Shown: positions 36,120-49,415, numbered from the stretch's first letter. The stretch is 64,000 nucleotides of DNA from Paramacrobiotus metropolitanus (GCF_019649055.1 NW_026570229.1:186001-250000); one strand, 5' to 3'. A program made the numbers and translations. Notes: generated by a model not told the origin, from the sequence alone.

Positions 36120-36600
36120 TTGTTCTTATGTGTCTTCTGTTTTTAAAGTGATTAAAAAGCATACAAAAAATTCTGTTTTTGTAAAAAACATTCCCAACGA
36201 TACCGCCGAGGAAAGTTTTACAAATAAAACTGACCCATCATTGATAATCCTAGACGACCAGATGCAAAATGTTAATAAAGATGGTTTTTCTCTAATCACT
36301 CGCGGTACGCTTCCTCTTAATCGTTCAGTAATATAAACTGTGCAGAACGTTTTTTTTCCAAATCCGCTCATGCGTACGATTTCATTAAACGCTCACTACC
36401 TCGAGCTCTGGAAGCAGTCGCGAGATATGGTGCAAATGGAGATCCTAGCTCACCAAATGGATCGCTGAAGCTCGACTTATTTGATGGAAGCTTATAAAAC
36501 GGCTACAGGCCGCAATAAGGAAGACATGTTTCTAGATTTCAAATCATGCGCACCGGACGAACTGCGTGTGCGCGGTAATCTGTTGGGCTAGTCGGCAGAC
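36120..36600 (+). pseudogene. Polinton-type packaging ATPase (FtsK/HerA-like), C-terminal part
   Basis: The frame 36130-36336 contains PSLIILDDQMQNV, a Walker B strand with two Asp, as in Polinton/adintovirus genome-packaging ATPases. Further blocks follow in other frames: MRTISLNAHY, an LWKQSRDMVQMEILAHQM helix, and a family-typical end with PDELRVRGNLLG. The upstream Walker A loop is not readable. The ATPase pumps DNA into capsids (family knowledge). Stops and frame changes make it inactive. Confidence 0.65.
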
Positions 36601-37673
36601 GGTTACTAGAGTTTATTTAGTACTGGTATCTGCAATAAAAGAATAGGCACTTTTGCATGTCAAACACCTACTGGAATCATTGTCGCCGTCGCTGTCGGCT
36701 GGAAAAGGACACGGTCGCCGTAAAATTGGCGGCGGCGGGGGCAATTGATATACGCAACGAATAATAAAGCGGAAATTTACGGTGAGCAGCGAAAAAGGCA
36801 ACAAGAGGAACAGGATATGCACCCGAAGGAAAATTAGAAAGTTTTGCCAGGATAAGCAGAACAAAGCTAAGAGGAAAAGCAAGAAAAAGAAGAAAAAGAA
36901 AAACAAGAAAGAGAGAAAAGGGGGAAAGGAAAAACAAAAAATCGAATAACGAACTGCCTCTGAGCACGGCTACTGATATTGTGCTTTAGCCGATGGCATG
37001 TTGTTGAGTTCTTGATGTGTGTGGGTGTGTATGCATGTAGAGCAAATATATTTTGTTGGTTATGAGAAAAAGAAATTCTGAAAATCTTAGGTCATTTTAT
37101 TATACTAAACTAACCAGACGTACTGCTGGCCTCATCCAAAAATCAACAGCATGCTCATCATCTTCAATAAAAAATCCGCAGCAATAGCCATACCATCGCA
37201 CTGAGCAGTAAGAAAAATATCATTAAACTCGTTACAAGCGTCATCACTTGAAAACACTATACATTGTTTGTCACATTTCTTGCGTTTTTACTAACTCCAG
37301 ATAGTTGTTTCAGTTCGGCAGCCTTGTTTTTAACGAAATGCTTCTTGCTGTTCCGCTTTTTTTCTTACTTATATTCGTTGAGGTAGTAGCATGCATATTC
37401 GTCGGATAGGTTTTTGCGCTGTAACTTGCCAGGCGCGTTAGAAGATCCTTTCCGTTTTTTGACATGAGACTGAAGAAAACGAACCGCTTTTCGAACTCCG
37501 ACAGGTAAGACACAGGAAAATGAAAACCGAATTTGGCAGGCGCATAACTTTCCTCTTCTTCATTCCCGCCTATAATTGTGATCAGTCGCGTGTCCACGCG
37601 TGGCTTCCGGTTTGGCTTTAAAAAGGTGCATGTAACGTGCTCTGTTTGCACGTCTTGAAGATGCAGCGAAGTA
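36601..37673. other. Low-complexity and unassigned sequence
   Basis: From 36816 to 36950 the plus strand is almost pure purine (AAG/GAAA-rich), which creates long but meaningless frames. A 113-codon minus frame at 37310-37651 has normal composition but no recognised domain or splice support. Confidence 0.45.
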
Positions 37674-37693
37674 CTAGCAAGTAATCAAACAAA

Positions 37694-37870
37694 TGTTTCG
37701 GCTTCCACTGTGGCAGAGAATTTTTAATTTCTTGTTTGTAGCGTCCGCTCCGAAGGCCAACTCTACAGCAGATCTACGGAAAAGCGTTAATCCTATAGGA
37801 TTCTGCTGAGTGTTCGATATCAAGGTTGCCATTCTTGGGCTACAGCCCCGTAAAAGCAATAAAATTCAAT
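37694..37870 (+). pseudogene. Signal-peptide module and 3' block, copy 1 of a small repeated gene piece
   Basis: ATG 37694 opens a short frame with a hydrophobic leader (FNFLFVASAP) and a conserved tail (ADLRKSVNPIGF), then TGA. Directly after it comes a block with GATATCAAG, CTACAG(C)CCCGTAA and AGCAATAAAATTC, which includes an AATAAA signal. Both blocks recur at 53827-53935 and 54350-54405, but there they are about 400 bp apart. The contiguous copy here may be a spliced or deleted derivative. Confidence 0.5.
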
Positions 37871-38507
37871 GGTCCAGAAATTAAAATAATCAGAACGAAC
37901 TTTCGCAGAAATTCTTGGGATGAACACCAAGAATCACAAAGCCCAGAGAATATAATTACATTGCCTGCGTACTGCGATTTCAAAGTGATATTGTGATATC
38001 TGATGTGGACGTAAATGTTCCAAAGCGTTTGTGCTTGAAGAAGTAGCCCCGGGGTATTCCATGTGGCTCGGGTCCCCGTAACAAGAACACTTTGGCACGT
38101 AATTGAACAGCTCCGGCATCCGTTGTAATGCAGGACGACATAATGCGTAATGCAGGTCCAGGCGTCCACTTGTCGGTGGCCCCAGCGCACCATGTGTGAA
38201 CCATGTACGAAACTGATCGGCAGTTGACAGGCTATTAATAAAAATTATAGTTAAATGGGAATATTATTACATGATGACAGTGCCAATTACTGTATTAGTA
38301 TTCACCATGAATTGTTCTGCAATAACATTGACTCATTACGGACAGTGTCTGCTTGCCGCAACGGAGGGTGGTTCGACTGATGCATATGACAGTTAAAACC
38401 ATCACTGGTAAAGGGATCTATGATTTATTTAACAAGTTTGTCCGTTATTTTCCTAAAAAAAATTTCCTAGATGTCGAATAGCACTAGAATGCATCCTTCA
38501 TTCTGGT
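37871..38507. other. Stretch without a recognised gene
   Basis: Overlapping minus frames at 37840-38204 show a Cys-rich patch (YVPKCSCYGDPSHMEYPG in one of them) but frames compete and no domain is clear. Confidence 0.4.
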
Positions 38508-38627
38508 TTACTTTTTTGTCTTGAACTGGATTAGCTCTTCCGACATGATCTCTATCAGGTCGCCACCCATGTACTTCTGGACAAGATTGGAAACGTTGAC
38601 ATGTTCTTCTTTATCTCCGGTCGTGGC
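38508..38627 (-). CDS. Terminal exon of an unknown minus-strand gene
   Basis: After an acceptor ending TTTAGGTAG, 39 residues are encoded (ATTGDKEEHVNVSNLVQKY...MSEELIQFKTKK) to a TAA, with normal amphipathic composition. A likely earlier exon lies in the minus frame 38761-38973 (YYDFETVHTDEGDIRLEVV). The exon chain was not resolved. No family recognised. Confidence 0.35.
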   Translation of the reverse strand, partial: ATTGDKEEHVNVSNLVQKYMGGDLIEIMSEELIQFKTKK

Positions 38628-39242
38628 CTACCTAAACGTGACACAGTATGCTTGGCCATCGATAGCCCTAAAACATGGTTCATGAATTTGTTATAAATTG
38701 GCACTGGCTGGAGAAAAAAAATTGGAAGAAGCTGGCAATAGCTAAGATGATCGAAAAGCGCTATCCGGGTTTTCCATGAATCCGTGCCTTCGAATGCCGG
38801 AGCAGGTCAAAACAATGTTCCCAAAAAAGCGAAAACAGGATAATGTTTACACGAACGACCTCTAGCCTGATATCCCCTTCATCAGTGTGCACGGTCTCAA
38901 AATCGTAATATGGGGCCCTAGTATTTTTGTCACAAGACCGCACGTCGAGTATACAGTGGCAAAGGTAACCCAATATTGCGCATACTGATCATCATCATGC
39001 TTATACAGTTACGCTCAGACTATAAAAGAAATATTCAGATGAACGTAATCAAAAAACAATTATGTCGCGAAGTAAAGATCAGCATAGAATAACGAGCAAA
39101 CAAGCAAAAGTATAATTTCTCCTAAAATGTGCCAATCAAAAAGTGCGACAAAAATTTCGATAGTGACAACCAAAATAGCGACAACAACGCTTTTCAAGAG
39201 AGTTTTTCAAGAGAACGCTTTTTCCGCGCAGTCAGAACTCAC

Positions 39243-39741
39243 CGAAATCTATTGTCGTCAATCCCGTTGATACCGCCTCGGTCTCCAATATTGCCATCCT
39301 GTTCATACTAAAGCCGTACCCATTGTTGTCATTCCCGTTGATACCGAAACCGTGCATGATGTTCATCATCATATCGTACTCCCGTTGGTACGCAAACCTG
39401 TGCGGAAATGGCTGTCCAAATCCTGGCATACCAGGTTGGTATCTAGGCATAGCCGGGATGTTTCCCGGGAATCCGCATGGACCCACCAACTGGAGAGGAA
39501 CATTCAGTTTGATCGTCAGTTTGCCACGTGGTGTTATATGCAAAGTGCTAGGGTGCGGTCCCGGGACAAACAGTGGACGCTGCAATCCTGGTACGGCCTC
39601 TGGCGGCCGCCGCAATTCGGATATAGCTACAGGCGGCCCCGATCGTGGAGTGGACGTCTCACTAAGTACCCCCTTTAACGCGTCCAGCTTCGTACGCGTT
39701 GCTCGCTTAGTAGCAAAACGCTCATGGATCGACTTGTGTTT
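39243..39741 (-). CDS. Internal exon encoding a Pro/Gly/Met-rich segment, unknown
   Basis: A minus frame runs about 166 codons and ends at a perfect donor (TTCG|GTGAGT). Its right border may be the acceptor at 39742-39743. The first third is basic (FKKHKSIHERFATKRATR), then a Pro-rich stretch (RRPPEAVPGLQRPLFVPG) and a low-complexity Gly/Met/Asn-rich part (MPRYQPGMPGFGQPFP, MNIMHGFGINGNDNNGYGF). Such composition suggests a disordered or matrix-like protein. The plus-strand frame of 188 codons over the same bases is its antisense shadow. Confidence 0.45.
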
Positions 39742-42700
39742 CTTAAACGGGCACGGTGGTCAGTCAAGCCACACCGGGTACATAGTCGGCTTGCTTACAG
39801 AAGACAGCAGGCTATTACATCAAAAGATCGCCCCGTGTTTAAGGCACGAAGCTAGCTTCAAGATTTTGCACTCTGCACTAACCCAGTGATTCTCCTTTGC
39901 GGCTTGTTCAAAATTATTGAGGGAGCTGGCTTTTGCTTGCTACCATTGTAATACGGCCTTGGATGGGTTGATGAGGTGATGCAAGAAGATCCGAACTATG
40001 CAAAGCGTATTCAAACGATTACTCTGGTCATTGTTAAGTGTCTAATAATAACGATATCGCATAAATACAGTTATCGTCTTATAGAACAGCAAACGATGAA
40101 AAGAAGAAACCTGGAGGATACGAATGCCGAGGTGCACAAGCAAATAAGCGCTGATGTGGTGCTCATAAATACCATAACGTATCAGTTGGGCTTAGTGGGT
40201 TTCGTTCACACAATTAAACTCGATGCATTTTTGCAATTCGCTGAGTTAACCTTCTATGTAAGATGGGTTGCCGCAACTATCCCGCCCTCTTTCGACAGAT
40301 CTGTGACAACCGCGAGGCGTATAAAAACCATATTCCATCACGTACCGCTTCTTCCCATCAAGCACAGATCAACCTTCAGCCAAGCTTCCGTTGTCTCGAT
40401 GCCGAAATTCACTTCGAATATTTTCGTTAGGCACTACGCTTGCTTTGACTTGCTGGCGTCGATTATATCACACAGCTGATAGAACTTGCGCTCCATGGCC
40501 AGAGGAAAGCACAGAATTTATCCACAAGTGCCTTTCTAATTCGGAGAATTAGAATTCGAGACAGTACCTGTTTTTGCTGCTAAGGTTCTTATTTTCACTG
40601 TTTAAATACATGTTTCCGTGGATGTGTCTTCTTGCACTGGATGTTTGACTGCCCACAGGTTATCATGCAAAGCTCCTAATTTCACTTAAAATCATAATAC
40701 AAAGGGACCATGGCGAGGATCATGGGGTGATTTTTGGACGGATAGGTAGTCGTTGATGGACTCGGTATCCGATGATGTGGTCCTGGCAGTTGCAAGTAGG
40801 AACGCTGCAGAACACCGGAGGGCTGCAGTCTGTGGACCGCTGCGGCGGTTATACCCGCCTATAAGGTAATGCTTCAGCCAAACGCTGTGTTAGCAAGAAG
40901 CATGTCGATAATGTCTTCACTTTCGAGTTCCACGAATAGGATTTGTGCGGCTATTGTGATCGTGGCTTTGTCCAGGTTTTTCTTAATAGTTCCATAGTTC
41001 ATCAGGGTAATCAGGCTGGTACATACTATTGCTTTTAACTAGTTCGTATCCTGCATCTTGCGCAGGCGCTGGTCCTATTAAAAGACAGTTGCTGGATGCT
41101 TTTATGAGCTTAAAAAACGCGCAGTGAGGAGAATAAACAGCATGAAACCGATAATATCTTTACAGAGCAGTATATCTGCAATTGCGACTCCACAGCAAAA
41201 ACACGAGAACCGTAATACCCAAACGTAAGAAAAATCGGCTCGCAGTATCTTCCGATTCCAGACCTACTGAACAGATGCTGTTAAATGATTGCATTCTCTG
41301 AGCATATTCAATTAGAGAATCTTCAGCAACAGATATCCTTCTACTTATGGAAATATTCAGTCGTAGGGGCCTGGTGTGAAAGGGTCATTCAATCGTAGAT
41401 AAAGGTTATTCAGGCCCAACTCTCAAAAAGGACCATGTGAAGAATGGTCACTCATCTGTGGTTTGTTACCCACAGTGGTGGATGTAGGAAAAAGTCGTCC
41501 AAACATATTGGAGCTAAATAATATTAAACAGGTAAGTTCATGGGTCTAAATGTCAATAGTGAAGCAACTGAAATCTCGGAGAATAATCCCATTATCTTAG
41601 ACTACTGTGGGTGGAAGGCACGGATCAAGTTATTTCTGGCATTCAAACACATTTTGGTGATCTTCGCGGAATGGTTTGCAGGTAGTGCGCGGCCGTACAG
41701 CAAAAGTGTGGGTTATCACACCTCGAGCTTTAGATGTCCCCATCAAGTTAAGAATAAAATAAAGTCTAGGTCACAGCAAGTTCAGAAAATCCCTGAATAA
41801 CCTGAGTATTTTGACCGGGTTATTTAAACTGACGATATAGGAGATTTGAGATTAGGTATTCGTAATAAATATTAGCAATCCGGACTACAGCATGCGTAAG
41901 AGTGACAACATATGTCCTAATGACCGCACTCAAAGCGATGATGATGAAACAAAAAACAATAAGCTAACTGCTGCCTGAGCAGCAGGTGAGCCAATTCTTT
42001 ATTCTTCGTGGAAAAGGTACGCATTGCTTCCGGTAGAACTGGACAAAGCTTGGGAGCAACCGTAGAAAGCCGTAGAGTGTGGGTGGACGCAAGAGGAGAT
42101 TAACTTCGCGCATAACGTGCAACAGTGGACGTCTTTCTTGGAAGTGGGAACATGAAAAAATTCAAAGTGAACTATGGAAACAGCATTTATAATATTAATA
42201 ATGCTTTGAGTGCTGAAAGAAGTTGTTCCAACGGATTATTTATTATCGAACATAGCAACTTTATTGTAGGACCTCTGGCCGGGCACTAAAAACATAGCTT
42301 TTGGCTGGTTGGTACTCCACAGTCGCGCAACGCGTTGGATATAGCACTGTTAAATAGCATGCGATGCTCCAAAAAAACTTAAGTACTGACACAAGCCAAT
42401 TTCACCAATTTTAATAGCATTTATAGCACTGATAAGATAATATATTACTGTTAATAAATAAACTCGGAGCACATTCCCTTGATGCGCGTATTTAGCAATG
42501 CGTTTACCTGGCCATAGACGGGTAGTTTCTTGTTGCACAAGCACAAGCGGCATGGAATACCGCATTCTGCCTGGGCGGCCTGAGACACGGGCTCTGTAAT
42601 CTATTTGCCATTTATAGCTACACGAAGAACTGCGAAAAGCACGTTAAAAATCGGTTTGGCCTAGAAAGATTGGCTTTCAAAACCAGCAAAGATCGAAACT

Positions 42701-44999
42701 TGGGTAATTCTTTGAAATTGCTAGTAAAAGCCTAATGGTATTTCCTGATTTTAATGATGTCATTTTGTGTTGCAATGCACAACGGCTGACGCATTCAAAT
42801 GAACAGTGCTCTTGTCTGTGCTAATATGACACAGAACACCGAGCGCTCACTCTCCACTCTAGGCGAAATAAAGGGTGTCTTCTCCTTCCGGTCGTTGCGT
42901 CCATATGCTGACTACGGTTCCCGGATAACGATACCCAAGTGTAGCAGATCGCCCCATTATTATACTTGGTTATTTTTCACCAGTTTCTTCGCTAGTTCAA
43001 TGCGCTTATTCAGTTTATAGTCATTCGGTAAGTCTAGTTTGCTCAGAGTGTTCTTTCGGTCACGATATTCTTTCGCACTATCGATAGCCCATTGTGATTC
43101 GAAGAAATTTATAGCTGAACTCTAGAGATAATTATTTAGCACCTGCGCTTTGTGCGCATTGTCCGAAGGCAATGCAGCTGCCGCACGTATGAACTGAGAA
43201 AAGGATTGCATAAAAGTGTAAAAGTCTTTAGTGCCAAATGTTTGCCCAATTTATGGCTGTAAGCACAATGTGGAATATGTGAGCCCTAAAATATATGGGG
43301 CGAGCAGCCAAATTAGACCGGCAAAGGTGATGACAAATTTCTTGCTTCATCACTAGTCTGGATGATTCCTCTGGATTTGGTATTTGTTCTGATATATTTG
43401 CATTGATGACCAGTAGGATACGTTGCATTTCGTGAAATCCCCTTTCAAAGTTAACGCTTCGAACATGATCAGAACCATGAGAAATTTATAAGAGCGCATG
43501 AATAAATCGAGATACCACTTGTCACCGAACAGGTGACCAGGGATATGCGAGTTGTAACGAGTGGTGTCATACATATTTGTGCACCTGATCCTGGAACAAC
43601 GTGATCCAGACAGCCAGCCGATCCGGTAGTGGGACCAGGAAGTCCTTTAAGAGCGTGGTCAACATACTTTGCTTAAGTAGCATATTTCCTGACAAGTTAG
43701 TGAGCCAAATCTGAAAGTACAGGACAGTTTCGGGAGATGTGGTTTTCCGCTAAGCGACACTCTGGACAATTCTTCATGTTTTCCTGTGAATGACTGCAAC
43801 ACAACAAGTTATCTGTACGCGAAATTGGTGGATACCAGTGTACATCCGTGGCTGAATATTGGACGCTTGCGCGAATACTAATCTTGATCTGAAAAGAACG
43901 CAACGATAACCTAGAATAATTATTTGGAGAAGGACACCAATCGAGAATTAAATAATGTCGACGAAGATCATCTGCACTGCCCTTACACATCTCAACAAGT
44001 CGTACAATAAAACCTAGAATGTCTTCTACATGGCTTCCAGAGTTTGTACCATATTTGTAGTTGAAGTTGATAAAGCCAATTTCCAAATTAATTTTGGTAC
44101 CGCCCGATCAAGTTCGCAGAGCGCCCTTCTCCTGGTAAAAGAAACGGATGGAGATATCGATTTTTCGCTTTCCAGGTAACTTCCGCCATCATCCCCAGCT
44201 TAATGTATGCATTAGGATTACCATCAACTTTCGACTACAGTTCGGCTTTTTTCCTTACGTGCATCATTCAGTTAAATAAATGTATTAAAGTAAAATAACC
44301 CAAAAATTTCTCGAACAACGAAAGCCTTCGCCAGACGCCTTAATAGTATGGACGTTCTGGTCGATTATGCCTGTCTTTTCTGGTTGCTTGATCTCAGTGA
44401 GAAAGTTTCCTTTACTACCAACCCGTCGATACGGCGAAAGAGTCTACAGCAGTTGTTATCAAAGTTTCTCTCCCTTTGAGAAATTAACATCTGAAGCGTG
44501 CCTTGAGGTTAATCAACCCTTTCAGGCGTCGAAAATAACCTGAGCAAAGTTCAACAGGGTTACGAACACGCCATGGCAGCTGAAACAAAGTGCCACCGAA
44601 TACCCGCTGACGATGATGAACAAGCTATTTCGTTGTTAATTATGTCTATTTTTGAGGATACTTTTTGTAAATCTCTTTGTGAACCGTGTGAAGTGTTGAG
44701 TTGAATACTGATTAGTTTTTATCAAATAATACTGCATGCATATGTCAATAAAATTAAATGAGACTAAAATATGAGGTAAAATATTAATCGCTTTATATAA
44801 AACAATAGAAGCGGAATATAGGCACAATAAAGTTAAAACCTTAATTAGATCACAACACAGGTATTAGTTTTTTTATTTTTGTCAATATTATAAATCCGAG
44901 CTTGTTCTGAGAACACTAATAGTTCTACGGGCTCCGTTAAAGCTGTAGCAAACTTCAACTCGAGTCACGTAAAATGTTTACGTTCTATTGAAATATCAT
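39742..44999. other. Long stretch without a recognised gene
   Basis: Frames of 70-167 codons occur (39976-40479 +, 41540-41800 +, 43353-43574 -, 43697-44086 -, the last with a CPECRLAENHISRNCP zinc-knuckle-like patch). None matches a family I can name and none shows a consistent exon chain. The region may hold more decayed parts of the DNA virus-like elements on either side. Confidence 0.4.
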
Positions 45000-45896
45000 C
45001 AGTACTGTGGCTCGGCGTAAGATCAAATGGAAATATGGTGGCCCCGTACTTTAGATGAAGATACGAGGTGTCAGAAGAACATGCGAAGTCTTTATTACCT
45101 AATTGGCATGCCAGAGCAGTAAACAAAGCGCATACTGTCCTTTTTCAAAGTCCATTTTATACGAGTAAAGTTGATTATCAACGACGAATGTAATTTCTTC
45201 GAGATTAATGTGTTGAAAGTTTAGAGGATTTTTTTATAATTTCCAGTAAATGCATTATGCGTTTCCATTTGCAAGAGCGATTCGGTTTGGAATTTTCTCG
45301 GACCCACAAAAATTATCTGAGTGTATTGTCTTAACCCTGGAATTAAAGCACGAGTTTTGACATCAGTTACCGCATACATTTTGCAATCGCCAGTTGACTT
45401 GAAATACGTTTCTCAATTGATCATGCACTTTAGAGGTAATTTTAACGAATCGTGTGAGTAGTCTCATATCCAGTACGTTAAGGTAGTAGTCAGGATACTG
45501 GTCGTTTGACATAAGATAAAAACCGGGATCTCTGTTGTATAGCTTGATTTTTACAGTGACTTCCGGTAATAAGAAGTTGTCTAATTGAAACCATTCATGC
45601 ATAATCCGTTCCAACATTTCAAATGGAGTGCCCTCCTTCGTAATACTGTATCGCGCAATTAAACCTTCATTGCTTTTAAGTACTAGTAGTTTCGAGTGGT
45701 CCATGCTCTGTTCAGGTCGCTTGTCGTTAATCTTGTCTTTTTTCCATGAACTATTTCTTAACAAATTATTTTTGACTCTTCTTGAATAACTCAATAGTGT
45801 ATGAAAAAATCCTTTGTACTTATAGTTATTGTAGCTGACAACCAGCGAAGTTCCGTTAAGTTCCACTTCGCACCTCTCAAAACAAATATAAAACAA
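45000..45896 (-). pseudogene. Second Polinton/adintovirus-type capsid-like gene, inverted copy, decayed
   Basis: The 177-codon frame 45363-45896 carries an ELNGTSLVVSYNNYKYKGFF start, a KIKLYNRDPGFYLMSNDQYP block and YLNVLDMRLLTRFVKI, closely resembling the copy at 31500-32345. After its stop the remaining C-terminal blocks (a PGLRQYT segment, NAFTGNYKK and HINLEEITFVVDNQL) continue leftward in shifting frames. The family is F54H12.2-like. At least two frame breaks. The longer N-terminal frame makes this the better preserved copy. Confidence 0.7.
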
Positions 45897-46242
45897 TAAA
45901 TTTACGGGTGCTGAATCTCTTATTCCTTGCGTGGTAAGTAAATTAGCCTAATGTGTTTATTGCTCAGCAGTAAGCCCTGAAACCGTTTCTTCTACGCTCG
46001 GTAAATTTATTGTACTTTGCCCCGCCAGTGAATTTGACTAATCTTGGGTAGATGAACTTTCCACGTTGGATGGTGCTTCGGTTCCATCTACCGCCCGTTT
46101 TACAACAGGTGCCATAGTTTTGATAGGACCTAATGGTTTTGTTGAATCCTTACTTAATATTTAGCATCATACGGGTGATTCAAAAGTTGTAGCTGTTCGG
46201 GAAATTTTTCTACAGTCCCTTGCGCTTTTGCTGTTGTCATTT

Positions 46243-46452
46243 TTAAACAATTGAAGCTAGCGATTTTCCTCTCACAACTTTTTGAAATAATCCAGTGGGA
46301 GTGCTACGTTTGATCTTCCTTCTTTTCCGACGAACAGGGCGTATTACAGTTGATTGAGCTATAGTGCGTTTCACTACTCGTCTCCTTGATAACTTTTTCT
46401 TGTTTCTTTTCTTACGGCCAGCCTTTTTTAAAAAACATACAACCTGTGGCAA
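46243..46452 (-). CDS. Arg/Lys-rich core-protein-like peptide (69 codons)
   Basis: The peptide is about 40% Lys plus Arg (GRKKRNKKKLSRRRVVKR, RPVRRKRRKIKR) with a short hydrophobic start. It lies 350 bp upstream of the inverted capsid relic on the same strand. Small basic DNA-condensing proteins occur beside capsid genes in adenovirus- and Polinton-type genomes (family knowledge), so I infer a core protein of that element. Composition alone cannot prove it. Confidence 0.4.
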   Translation of the reverse strand: MPQVVCFLKKAGRKKRNKKKLSRRRVVKRTIAQSTVIRPVRRKRRKIKRSTPTGLFQKVVRGKSLASIV

Positions 46453-49415
46453 CCGCCGACCTCTGTCAAATGATTAGCAGTATAGCGCAATGCAACTTAT
46501 ATTCGGGTTGTGTGCGTACACACTGTTGTAGTAACAAGATTGTCAAGAAATAAATTCCTTCTGATTACAATCGTATCCTACGTTTCTCATAATCAGATTA
46601 TAATCAGCTTTCTGTGTTTGAATATTTTTTGATTTTTATCTAACCGTTGTAGTAAATCATCTTGTATCAAACACCTCGAACACACAATACACGCTTCCGA
46701 CTGTCAATGCCGGCGGAAATCCAGGAAAACTTGATAGCAATTTAGAAATATTACTGCTTCGGGCATGCTACAATGCATAATCAGTAATGCAAGATCCTTT
46801 AGCATCTATAACATTTTTTTTTGCCGAAAGATGGCTTAATACGATGATGTAAATAGTAATGGAAAAAAAATAAAGCTTAGCTGTTAAAAAAACGATGAAT
46901 CGTCAGAAACTGCAGCTTTCACCTTGCGGTAATGCAAAGTTATTGTGGTTTCTCCGAACATATCGTCGATCTACAGCATTTTCCAATCTGATTGTATACT
47001 GAAAAGCGGGTTTGAATGAAAAGGTTGGTTTGAATTATTTTTAGTCCCATTGACATTTTACGCTTCGAAAATCAATTTGCAAATGAACATTTGGTAAATG
47101 AACCGAAAAACAAAGCTGGATTTCAAAGCGTTAGGGCTACCATACCTCTCATGAAGGTGATCACCGCTGTAAAGGCACCTGCAAGCTTTGCTTGCGCCAA
47201 AGGTGTGAGATCGAACTCTCGTGTTGTTGAAATTTGATCAAATGCCTCTGTAAGTCACTAAATTGCCTCGTTTATTTTCATATACTGCAGTCGATCAACC
47301 AAACAATAATTCGCATTTTAGCCAGTGGCCTTTAATAAACGCCTATGTGCTTTGCAAGCACTACGACGGTTGTCAAAGAAAGAGAAAAATGAGAAACGTT
47401 TGGCTGGGGGTACAACAAGCTACCGCACCCGTTTGCGTTTGCCTAAATTAGAGAGGGTCACCACATCCCGCCGGAAGATTTTGGACAGTTGTTGCACCTG
47501 CACACGCTGATCTGAATCCTGGAAAATAGCCTTTTAGTGGTGTTCTATGCTGACAATTGGCTCGGTCATTAGTTTCAAAACGTGGCCGATATGACTCTCA
47601 AACAGTCGAACCATAAATCAGATACAATACCGAACTTCAAAAATAGTTACAATGCCGCAGCTGTTCACCAAAGCCTGTGGGATTTCCCGGGTGCAATTCT
47701 TTTTAAGCGTCATTTTGTGGTCGATCCTTATTATCGTTGGGGACCAGGGACGAAAGCTCACTGCGGTACAAACGTTTGGGAGGAGTGCATAAAAAATAGA
47801 TTCTCCACTGATTACGCGTACTGTGATACGACGATTACGATACATTGCGATTACAATGTTTGCATCACGTGAGTAGAACTCGTCCACTCTTCACACTCAG
47901 CAGCGCTATTAAACTGTTGGAACGAAAGCACGCATTAGGGTGTGGTGACCGATGGCAACCGGCAGATAACCAAGATCTTCAGATCTCTGGTTTGAACACA
48001 AACTCACGTGCGATGTCCCGGACGTCGTTTGTCACGATTATGAAACATTGTTGGATGGCGAAGGATTGGAAGCAATTGCAAATCGATTGAGGGAACAATT
48101 TCGAGATCGCCCCACGACGAGTGCACTGAAACATTTCCTCTGAATCGTGGAACCGACCGTTGAGCGCTCATAACAAATGCACAAATCGAACACCCCAACA
48201 GAGATTAAAATCCGCGTCAGTTCACACACCCAAAGTAGAACGCACCAAACTCTTAAGCAGCATTGGCGTGATTACGGTGCCAACAGTGATTACGGCATTG
48301 GCGTGATTACGGCTCGGTGCAGTCGCATCCGAGCTGCCTAACAATATGGTCTTGGGAAGCAGGAGCACTTCGGTAACAGCAGCACCAGAACTCGCCAACT
48401 GCGTGGTAATACGGCGCAGGGGGTGCAGGGTCATTAGCGGTCAAACGGGTTATTATGCGTGAAATAACCGGCATTTTTTAACATACCAGTGATTAACTAT
48501 GTCAACCTTTTCCCGGAGATTAGCAGTGAGACTTCAATGTATTTTTATTAATCTACAGGCTATCATCAGCTTTTATCTTATGGATTTGTTAATTTTTCTT
48601 GGCGTTTTTTCTGTGTTGCTTCTTAATATCAAAAAAGTGATCTCCTCTGGAAACAGTACTGGCTCTGCGAGGAACTAAATGACCGAGACAACTTGTATAG
48701 AAGCATATTACACTAACTGACTGGGAAGCCAATCAGGACAGGATTTTACTGAATATTTTTAATTATATCTAATATCTATCGAACAATGTTTTAATTCATC
48801 GTAGAAATGTTCAACAGAAATAAAAACCTCGTTATGATAGCAGCTATGCAATTCTTTACGACAACGGTTTCCAAGTGACAACGGTATACAAAACTGTTAG
48901 AATAAATGAAATCTTCGCGATATCTAAATATTTCACTTTAACAAGTGTAACAACACCTTACCGAATCAATACAGAAAAAAAATATATCAGCAATAAGAGA
49001 TCCGTTAAATTAATAAATTTGAGCTCGCTGCAGTAATACAACTTTATCCGTCTAAAGGCTAGTAACACATATGCCAAAGACATGGCTGTTTCTGCTGCTT
49101 CTTTCGCTTTTTCACCTTATTCACTTTTCTTTTTCGCTTTTTCACTTTATTTACCAACTCACGTACGGACGGCTAAGCGGTAATTACCTTCTGATATCAA
49201 ATAGTTCTGCAAATCCAACCAGATAGTTCTAAAAAAAGCGATAAAAAGTCGGATTTCTGTCCAAGTTTTCCACCCGTACACCAGTTGTCCAAGGTCAAGC
49301 TTAAAAACTCCCAACACTGGACCAAACCGTTCAAAGGGCGCGGTGAAAAGACATTGGAAACCGTCTGTACATGCTGCACTTGCATCTGTGATAAAACGAG
49401 GCGCTGCTTGAGCTT
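46453..49415. other. Stretch without a recognised gene
   Basis: AT-rich. Plus frame 47582-47872 (Cys-rich tail) and basic plus frame 47325-47510 are unrecognised. Short direct repeats occur: GCATTGGCGTGATTACGG twice at about 48261-48312, and TTTCGCTTTTTCAC twice at 49107-49154. Confidence 0.45.

Noticed and set aside
36613-36967. 97-codon minus ORFs rich in Phe and Leu looking like membrane proteins
   Set aside because: Produced by the purine-rich low-complexity run at 36816-36950, not by coding constraint.
39323-39889. 188-codon plus-strand ORF
   Set aside because: Antisense of the minus-strand exon that ends at a perfect GTGAGT donor. Its Gly/Pro content mirrors that exon's codons.
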